Assembly: GCF_000802965.1 (NCBI RefSeq)
Contig: NZ_JSAK01000013.1
Coordinates: 161,828 to 225,827 of the forward strand
DNA: 64,000 bases
Source of the DNA: Pseudomonas fluorescens
GTDB lineage: Bacteria > Pseudomonadota > Gammaproteobacteria > Pseudomonadales > Pseudomonadaceae
Reading direction: 5' to 3'
The notes below the pieces were generated by a model. That model was not told the DNA's origin. It was given only the letters and a program-made list of their open reading frames with translations, and made no database searches. Every line of letters starts with the position of its first letter. The stretch's first letter is position 1. The position numbers and the translations under genes are program-made. Positions 58,334 to 64,000 of the stretch are shown in pieces.

Positions 58334-58357
58334 TTACGTGAAAAAGCTGAGGTAACA
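58332..58357 (-). promoter_or_regulatory. CbrB activator site upstream of crcZ
   Basis: TGTTAC (58332-58337) and GTAACA (58352-58357) are 14 bases apart, exactly the TGTTAC-N14-GTAACA pattern I recall for CbrB. Its centre is about 138 bases before the predicted crcZ start. Further half-sites occur at 58377-58382 and in the terminator loop (GTTAC at 58311). Confidence 0.82.
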
Positions 58358-58404
58358 GTTTTTTCACAAACTCACGTGTTACCCCCACATCAGACAGGCG
58401 TGGT

Positions 58405-59838
58405 TCAGCTCTCGCTGGCCACCCCGGTCTTGCGTCGTGGAATGCCCAGGCGCTGACGGCGTTCCCACAGGCATTTACGGCTGACCCCGAGTTTGCGCGC
58501 CAGCTCGGTTTCGGTCATGTGGTCCTGGTGTTCGAGCACGAAATGTTGGAAATAGTCTTCCAGCGACAGGTCTTCGGTCGGTTCATGGCTGCTGTTGGCA
58601 GCATTGTTGCCCTGTTGCGGCGCCAGGCCGATGAACTCGTCGTCTTCCAGGTCGCTCAGTTCGATGTCGATACCCAGCAGCTCGGCGGAAATCTCCGGGC
58701 TCTCGCACAGAATCACGGCGCGCTCGACGGCGTTTTCCAGCTCACGAACGTTACCCGGCCACGAGTAATGACGAATCGCTTGCTCGGCGTCCGGGGCGAA
58801 CTTCAGGTCGGTGCGGTTGATCCGCGCGCTCTGTCGCGCCAGGAACGCATTGGCGATTTCGTTGACGTCCGCACCACGCTCACGCAGGGCAGGGAGTTTC
58901 AGGGCGATTACGTGGAGGCGGTAATACAAGTCTTCACGGAATTGGCCGATCTTCGCCAGGCTCTTGAGGTCACGGTGCGTCGCGGCGATCAGGCGCACAT
59001 CGACTTTCTGCGACTGGACCGAGCCCACGCGACGAATTTCACCTTCCTGCAATACGCGCAGCAGGCGAGCCTGGGCTTCCAGTGGCAGTTCACCGATTTC
59101 GTCGAGGAACAGGGTGCCACCGTCCGCCGCTTCCACCAAACCGGCACGCCCGGCGCTGGCGCCAGTAAACGCGCCCTTTTCGTGGCCGAACAGTTCGGAC
59201 TCGATCAGGCTTTCCGGAATGGCCGCGCAGTTCACCGAAATCATCGGTGCCTTGGCGCGTTTTGAGAGGTTGTGCAGCGCACGCGCTACCAGCTCTTTAC
59301 CGGTGCCGGACTCACCCTGAATCAAAACGTTGGAGTCAGTCGGTGCCACTTTGCGAATCTTGCTGTACAGATCCTGCATGGGTGGGCATGAGCCGATGAT
59401 GCCGATCTCGCCGTTGCTGTTGTCGACACCCGGTTTTGCCGCGCCATTGGCGACTTTGCCGGCAACCGGTTCACTGGCTTGCACGGTTTGCCGATCACGC
59501 AGGATTCGCGCGACAGCCTGGAGCATTTCGTCGTGATCGAAAGGCTTGGCGATGTAATCGACCGCGCCCATTTTCATCGAGTCGACGGCTGAGCGCAGGC
59601 TGGCGTAGCTGGTCATGATCAGCACAGGAGTGCCCTGGCCGAGTTTGATCAACTCGGTGCCAGGCGCGCCAGGCAAGCGCAGGTCGCTGACGATCAGGTC
59701 GAACGTGGGAATGGTGAAGCGTTCTTGTGCTTCCTGCACTGAACCGGCTTCGCTGACCTGATACTGGTTACGTTCCAGCAGGCGGCGCAAGGCGGAGCGG
59801 ATAATGGTTTCGTCTTCGACGATCAAAATGTGCGGCAT
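58405..59838 (-). CDS. cbrB: sigma-54-dependent response regulator CbrB
   Basis: A 477-residue NtrC-type activator that controls carbon and nitrogen use and turns on crcZ. The receiver domain (1-120) has EDE and phospho-acceptor Asp52 (VSDLRLP). The AAA+ domain has GESGTGKE and the canonical sigma-54 contact loop GAFTGA. A C-terminal Fis helix-turn-helix ([23 protein letters not shown]) binds DNA. It follows cbrA by 22 bases, so one transcript is likely. The downstream CbrB site and crcZ promoter form the output of the system. Confidence 0.96.
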   Translation of the reverse strand: MPHILIVEDETIIRSALRRLLERNQYQVSEAGSVQEAQERFTIPTFDLIVSDLRLPGAPGTELIKLGQGTPVLIMTSYASLRSAVDSMKMGAVDYIAKPFDHDEMLQAVARILRDRQTVQASEPVAGKVANGAAKPGVDNSNGEIGIIGSCPPMQDLYSKIRKVAPTDSNVLIQGESGTGKELVARALHNLSKRAKAPMISVNCAAIPESLIESELFGHEKGAFTGASAGRAGLVEAADGGTLFLDEIGELPLEAQARLLRVLQEGEIRRVGSVQSQKVDVRLIAATHRDLKSLAKIGQFREDLYYRLHVIALKLPALRERGADVNEIANAFLARQSARINRTDLKFAPDAEQAIRHYSWPGNVRELENAVERAVILCESPEISAELLGIDIELSDLEDDEFIGLAPQQGNNAANSSHEPTEDLSLEDYFQHFVLEHQDHMTETELARKLGVSRKCLWERRQRLGIPRRKTGVASES

Positions 59839-59860
59839 TGATTCGATACTCTCGACGGTC

Positions 59861-62815
59861 TCAGTTCACAGCGGACGTCGCTTCGACATGACGCGGCAAT
59901 GTCACCCGGATACGGGTGCCGCGTTGGCTCTGAACATCAGCCGGGCTGTCGATGGTGATTTGTCCATAATGCTCTTCAACGATGGAATAGACCAGTGCAA
60001 GGCCCAGACCGGTGCCTTCGCCAGGATCCTTGGTGGTGAAGAAGGGTTCGAACAATCGGTCCATGATGTTCTTCGGAATACCGCTGCCTTCGTCCTCCAC
60101 GATCAGATCGACCGTGTGCTCGCCGGCTTCGCTCTTGACCCGCACCGCGCTGCCGGGAGGCGAGGCGTCACGGGCGTTTGAGAGCAGGTTGATCAACACC
60201 TGGGCGAGCCGCTGCGGATCGCCTTCGACCCAGTGATCGGGGTCGCACAGGTTGTAGAACTGCACTTCGAAATTGCGTCGGTTCAGGGCCAGCAGGCCGA
60301 TGGCATCCTGGGCGACTTCGGCCAGACAAACGGGCTCGTCGCTGTGCTGGTGGCTGCCGGCATGGGCGAAGCTCATGAGCGACTGAACGATGCGCGACAC
60401 GCGTTTGGTCTGCTCAAGGATCTGCCCGCTGATTTCTTTAAGTTCGCCGTCCTCTTCACGCTCTTCGCGCAGATTCTGCGCCAGGCAGGCGATGCCGGTG
60501 ATCGGGTTGCCGATTTCATGGGCCACGCCGGCCGCCAGTCGGCCGATGCTGGCCAAACGTTCGGAGTGCACCAATTTGTCTTCGAGCATCTGGGTTTCGG
60601 TCAGGTCTTCCACCAGCAGCACCAGGCCGCTGTTGCCCGGCGCGAGCGGTTCATCGATCGCTGCTTTGTGCAGGTTCAGCCAGCGGGTCTGCCCGTCGAG
60701 GGCCAGGTGCTGTTTGTGCAAGTGTTCGTCCGGGACGTTGATAAAGCCTTGTAACAACTCCTTCCACGGGTTGGCAATGGTACTCAGGCGCGAACCGACC
60801 ACGCGCTGCGCGGCGATGCCGGTGAGTTCCTCCATGGCTTTGTTCCACATGAGGATTTCCTGGTCCTTGGCCAGCGAACAGACGCCCATCGGCAATTCTT
60901 GCAGGGTCTGGCGGTGATAGCGGCGCAGGGCATCGAGTTCGGCGGCCAGGCCGGTCAGGCGCGAGTGGTAATCCTCGAGGCGACTTTCAATGAAGTGGAT
61001 GTCCTCGGTGACATAGTTTTCGCCGCCCGCCTTATAAGGCAGGAACGTCTCGACCATGTCCTGAGCCACACTCGGGCCCATCAGGCCGGAAAGGTTGGCT
61101 TCGATCCGGTCACGCAAGCGACGCAAGGCATAAGGTCGGCGTTCGTCGAACGGCAGGTAGAGGTCGCGCAGCGCCTGCTCGACTTCCTTTTGCGCAGCCT
61201 TGGCGCCCAACGGTTTGGCCAGTTGCGTGGCAAATTCCTGGGGCGAGGCGGCGTGCAATTCGCGGCGCTGCGGGCGACGCACGTTGTCCACAGCGCAGGC
61301 TTCGGCGGCGCTGGCTTCCTCGGTGCTGGCGTTGGTGAACAGCGAGATCAGGGTGAACATCAGCACGTTGGCGGCCAGCGAAGCGATCGCTGCCATGTGC
61401 CAACTGGTGTCGTCGAGCACGTAGATCATGTTCAGCAGTGGAATGTAGAAGCCTTGCAGATTGCCGACCAGCGGCAGGAGCATGGTCACCAGCCACACCA
61501 GAATCCCCGCCAGCAACCCGGCGATGAAGCCGCGACGGTTGGCGGTCGGCCAGTACAGCACCGACAGCACGCCGGGCAAGAACTGCAAGGTGGCAACGAA
61601 GGCGACGATGCCGAGGTTGGCCAGGTCTTGCTCGGCCCCCAACAGCAGGTAGAAGCCGTAGCCGGCCATGATGATCGCAACGATCAGCGCTCGGCGCGTC
61701 CACTTCAGCCAGCGGTAGATGTTGCCTTCGGCGGGAGGCTGGTACAGCGGTAACACCAGATGGCTAAGCGCCATCCCCGACAGTGCCAGGGTGGTAACAA
61801 TTATCAGGCCACTGGCAGCCGACAGCCCGCCGACGTACGCCAGCAATGCCAAGGCCTTGCTGTTGGCGGCGATGCCGATGCCCAGCGTGAAGTATTCCGG
61901 GTTGGTGGTGGCGCCGAGTTTCAGGCCGGCCCAGAGAATCAGCGGCACCGCCAGGCTCATCAACAGCAGGAATAGCGGCAAACCCCAGCTGGCGCTGACC
62001 AGCGAGCGTGGATTCAGGTTTTCGGTGAAGGTCATGTGGTACATGTGCGGCATCACGATCGCCGAGGCGAAGAACACCAGCAGCAGCGTGCGCCACGGGC
62101 CTTCCTGCAATGGCGTATGCAACGCGGCGAGGGCGGTCTGGTTTTGCAGCAGCCACAACTCCAGCTGTTGCGGGCCGTCGAACACGCCGTACAACGCATA
62201 CAGGCCGACACCGCCGAGGGCGATCAGCTTGATCACCGACTCGAAGGCAATCGCGAATACCAAGCCTTCGTGTTTCTCGCGGGTGGCGATGTGGCGGGAA
62301 CCGAAGAAAATCGTGAACAGCGTAATCAGCGCGCAGAAGCTCAGGGCGACGCGATGTTGCACCGGCTCGCGGGTCAAAATACCGATGGAGTCGGCCACCG
62401 CTTGAATCTGCAACGCCAGCAACGGCAGCACGCCGACCAGCATGAAAATTGTCGTCAGTGCACCGGCCCAGGTGCTGCGGAAGCGGAAGGCGAATAAATC
62501 GGCCAGGGACGACAGCTGATAGGTGCGAGTTATCTTCAGGATCGGGTAGAGCAGAACCGGCGCTAGCAGAAACGCCCCGGAAACGCCCAGATAGCTGGAC
62601 AGAAAGCCGTAGCCGTACTGATACGCCAGGCCGACCGTGCCATAAAACGCCCACGCACTGGCATAGACCCCCAGCGACAGGGTGTAGGTGAGCGGGTGGC
62701 GAATGATCGCCCGGGGGATCATGCCCCTTTCACTGATCCAGGCCACGCCGAACAGCACCGCCAGGTACGCGGCGCTGATCAGGATCATCTGGGTCAGGCT
62801 AAAGCTCATCGGCAT
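59861..62815 (-). CDS. cbrA: sensor histidine kinase CbrA with transporter-like domain
   Basis: A 984-residue kinase with a sodium/solute symporter-like (SLC5) N-terminal domain of about 13 membrane segments (1-500), then a STAC/PAS region and a kinase core. The phospho-accepting His lies in [17 protein letters not shown], and the ATPase motifs [18 protein letters not shown] and [16 protein letters not shown] follow. It may import histidine and sense it or the intracellular C/N state. Start ATG at 62815 (MPMSFSL) is chosen; MSFSL at 62809 is equally possible. It overlaps cbrX by up to 17 bases. Confidence 0.95.
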   Translation of the reverse strand: MPMSFSLTQMILISAAYLAVLFGVAWISERGMIPRAIIRHPLTYTLSLGVYASAWAFYGTVGLAYQYGYGFLSSYLGVSGAFLLAPVLLYPILKITRTYQLSSLADLFAFRFRSTWAGALTTIFMLVGVLPLLALQIQAVADSIGILTREPVQHRVALSFCALITLFTIFFGSRHIATREKHEGLVFAIAFESVIKLIALGGVGLYALYGVFDGPQQLELWLLQNQTALAALHTPLQEGPWRTLLLVFFASAIVMPHMYHMTFTENLNPRSLVSASWGLPLFLLLMSLAVPLILWAGLKLGATTNPEYFTLGIGIAANSKALALLAYVGGLSAASGLIIVTTLALSGMALSHLVLPLYQPPAEGNIYRWLKWTRRALIVAIIMAGYGFYLLLGAEQDLANLGIVAFVATLQFLPGVLSVLYWPTANRRGFIAGLLAGILVWLVTMLLPLVGNLQGFYIPLLNMIYVLDDTSWHMAAIASLAANVLMFTLISLFTNASTEEASAAEACAVDNVRRPQRRELHAASPQEFATQLAKPLGAKAAQKEVEQALRDLYLPFDERRPYALRRLRDRIEANLSGLMGPSVAQDMVETFLPYKAGGENYVTEDIHFIESRLEDYHSRLTGLAAELDALRRYHRQTLQELPMGVCSLAKDQEILMWNKAMEELTGIAAQRVVGSRLSTIANPWKELLQGFINVPDEHLHKQHLALDGQTRWLNLHKAAIDEPLAPGNSGLVLLVEDLTETQMLEDKLVHSERLASIGRLAAGVAHEIGNPITGIACLAQNLREEREEDGELKEISGQILEQTKRVSRIVQSLMSFAHAGSHQHSDEPVCLAEVAQDAIGLLALNRRNFEVQFYNLCDPDHWVEGDPQRLAQVLINLLSNARDASPPGSAVRVKSEAGEHTVDLIVEDEGSGIPKNIMDRLFEPFFTTKDPGEGTGLGLALVYSIVEEHYGQITIDSPADVQSQRGTRIRVTLPRHVEATSAVN

Positions 62816-62975
62816 CTTTTTGGCTCTGCAGGATGAAGGTCACGACGATCAGAATCAGCCAGAGCAGATAAGGGCGATACCAGGCGCCAGTGGCGTCGAT
62901 CCACCAATCCATGATGGCTGGGGAAAACAGATAAATCCCCACTACCAAAAGCAGGACCAAGCGATAGATGTACAT
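62799..62975 (-). CDS. cbrX: CbrX-like small membrane protein
   Basis: A 58-residue protein found on the minus strand, overlapping the cbrA start. It starts MYIYRLVLLLVVGIYLFSPAIM, continues DWWIDATGAWYRPYLLWLILIVVTFILQ and ends QSQKDADEL. Two hydrophobic helices are seen. I recall CbrX in P. putida as a small membrane protein coupled with cbrA; the position and overlap agree. The stop (TAG at 62801-62799) lies inside the first codons of cbrA. The role is unclear, maybe coupling cbrA translation. Confidence 0.85.
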   Translation of the reverse strand: MYIYRLVLLLVVGIYLFSPAIMDWWIDATGAWYRPYLLWLILIVVTFILQSQKDADEL

Positions 62976-63052
62976 CCCGGCCTCTCTTTTTTATGCGCGT
63001 GCCCGAAAACGTGCGGCGATGGTAACGGATGGGCGCGTCACTGCAAGTACGA

Positions 63053-63949
63053 TCACTGTAGCTGGGCCTCGGGCAGGGTCAGTGTGCGCGGGATCAGCAA
63101 GGCGTCCCAGTGAGCGATGCCCCAGTTCAACACCTCGCGCGGCGCGGCGTAAGCCAGTTCGACGCCAGGCTTCTGCCCTAATGCGCGCAGTGCCCGCAGC
63201 AGCAACGGCGTGGCTTGATCTTCGGTCAACGGCGGTGAGCGGTAGGACTTGCCGAGTTTGTTGCCATCGGGCTGAGTGATCAGCGGGATGTGCAGGTAAC
63301 GCGGCTGGCGCAGGCCGAGCAGTTCCTGCAAGTAGAGCTGGCGCGGCGTGGAGTCCAGTAGGTCGGCACCACGGACGATGTCGGTGACGCCTTGCCAGGC
63401 ATCGTCCAGCACCACCGCCAGTTGATAGGCGTAGAGCCCGTCACGGCGGCGAATCACGAAGTCACCGACATCCCGGCCCAAGTGCTGATGGAACTCGCCT
63501 TGCACCCGATCTATGAAGTGGTAGTCCAGTTCGGGGACGCGTATGCGAATGGCGGCGTCTTCGGTGCCATGCCCGGCATTGCGGCACAGTCCCGGATAAA
63601 TGCCGTGATACGGCTCCAGCTGTTTGCGCGAGCAGGTGCAGGCGTAGGCCAGGCCGTGATTGAACAGGCGATTGAGCACTTCGGCATAGGCATCGTGGCG
63701 ATCGCTTTGGCGGACCATTTCGCCATCCCACTCAAAGCCGTAGCCTTCCAGAGCCTTGAGAATCGCCGCCTGAGCGCCGGGTTCTTCTCGCGGCGGGTCA
63801 AGGTCTTCCATGCGCACTAACCAGCGGCCCCCCACCGAGCGCGCGTCGAGATACGAGGCCAGCGCAGCAACCAGCGAACCGAAATGCAGATGGCCGCTCG
63901 GCGTGGGGGCGAAGCGCCCGATGTAGGTGGGGGAAGTGGTGGAGGTCAT
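63053..63949 (-). CDS. gluQ: glutamyl-Q tRNA(Asp) synthetase
   Basis: A 298-residue paralogue of glutamyl-tRNA synthetase without the anticodon-binding domain; it attaches glutamate to queuosine in tRNA-Asp. GRFAPTPSGHLHFGS contains the HIGH-like motif, and KLGKS replaces KMSKS. The zinc site typical of this group is visible as ACTCSRKQL and YPGLCR. ATG at 63949 follows a GGTGG-rich stretch. It is read after dksA in many gammaproteobacteria; here the window ends in a REP arm before any dksA gene could be seen. Confidence 0.94.
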   Translation of the reverse strand: MTSTTSPTYIGRFAPTPSGHLHFGSLVAALASYLDARSVGGRWLVRMEDLDPPREEPGAQAAILKALEGYGFEWDGEMVRQSDRHDAYAEVLNRLFNHGLAYACTCSRKQLEPYHGIYPGLCRNAGHGTEDAAIRIRVPELDYHFIDRVQGEFHQHLGRDVGDFVIRRRDGLYAYQLAVVLDDAWQGVTDIVRGADLLDSTPRQLYLQELLGLRQPRYLHIPLITQPDGNKLGKSYRSPPLTEDQATPLLLRALRALGQKPGVELAYAAPREVLNWGIAHWDALLIPRTLTLPEAQLQ

Positions 63950-63978
63950 GGGCCAGATATTACGCGATCAGCATTTCG

Positions 63979-64000
63979 TGGGAGCCGGCTTGCTGGCGAT
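63979..64000. repeat. REP arm, family A, cut by the window edge
   Basis: GGGAGCCGGCTTGCTGGCGAT is the family-A arm; its partner would lie beyond base 64000. Confidence 0.75.

Overview
The window looks like a chromosomal segment of a fluorescent-group Pseudomonas. It is GC-rich, and most of it follows gene orders I recall from P. aeruginosa PAO1 (roughly PA4572 down to PA4525, then PA4735-like genes to PA4724). Its intergenic gaps hold several families of short palindromic REP elements typical of P. fluorescens relatives. These comparisons come from memory, not from an alignment. I see no prophage, transposase, integron or CRISPR array; nearly everything is core genome.

Layout. 1-2250: end of an FKBP isomerase gene, a small gene behind a good Fur box, a YjdM/PhnA zinc-ribbon protein, and ispB. 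2329-6252: rplU-rpmA-obgE-proB-creA. 6432-14452: rpsT (opposite strand), then murJ, ribF-ileS-lspA-fkpB and ispH. 14421-20697: minor-pilin locus with a lone fimT-like gene facing ispH and a tightly overlapping fimU-pilV-pilW-pilX-pilY1-pilE operon. 20756-25186: thiO, a 93-bp tandem duplication at its end, and pilS-pilR with a small upstream gene. 25323-30876: bamD, rluD-pgeF, and clpB behind a near-consensus heat-shock promoter. 31061-31633: tRNA cluster Asn-Pro-Lys-Pro. 32012-37726: chemoreceptor, NDH-2, a DUF3094 microprotein, MOSC and DUF1780 proteins, and a thioredoxin-like/CbiM-like pair. 37752-43008: yacG-coaE-pilD-pilC-pilB, diverging from pilA, which has a sigma-54 promoter. 43317-49094: BON protein, a large DUF748/AsmA-like protein, an RNA methyltransferase and an MpaB-like DUF2236 protein. 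49201-57668: acs, pgi, panD, panC-panB, folK-pcnB. 57838-63949: CrcZ sRNA, cbrB, cbrA, the cbrX microprotein and gluQ.

How the parts work together. Two systems stand out. The first is an almost complete type IV pilus set (major pilin, minor pilins, PilY1 tip adhesin, assembly ATPase, platform protein, prepilin peptidase, PilSR control) interleaved with housekeeping genes. The second is the CbrAB-CrcZ carbon-catabolite relief module: a transporter-like sensor kinase, a sigma-54 activator, and between cbrB and pcnB an unannotated sRNA. That sRNA has a consensus sigma-54 promoter, a TGTTAC-N14-GTAACA activator site and six A-rich CA motifs for Hfq/Crc.

I did not find a convincing undescribed system. 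The most unusual sequence features are the thiO tandem duplication, mosaic REP elements that share one core but swap their outer arms, an isolated dyad between panD and pgi, and a probable synteny breakpoint after the pilA/BON region.
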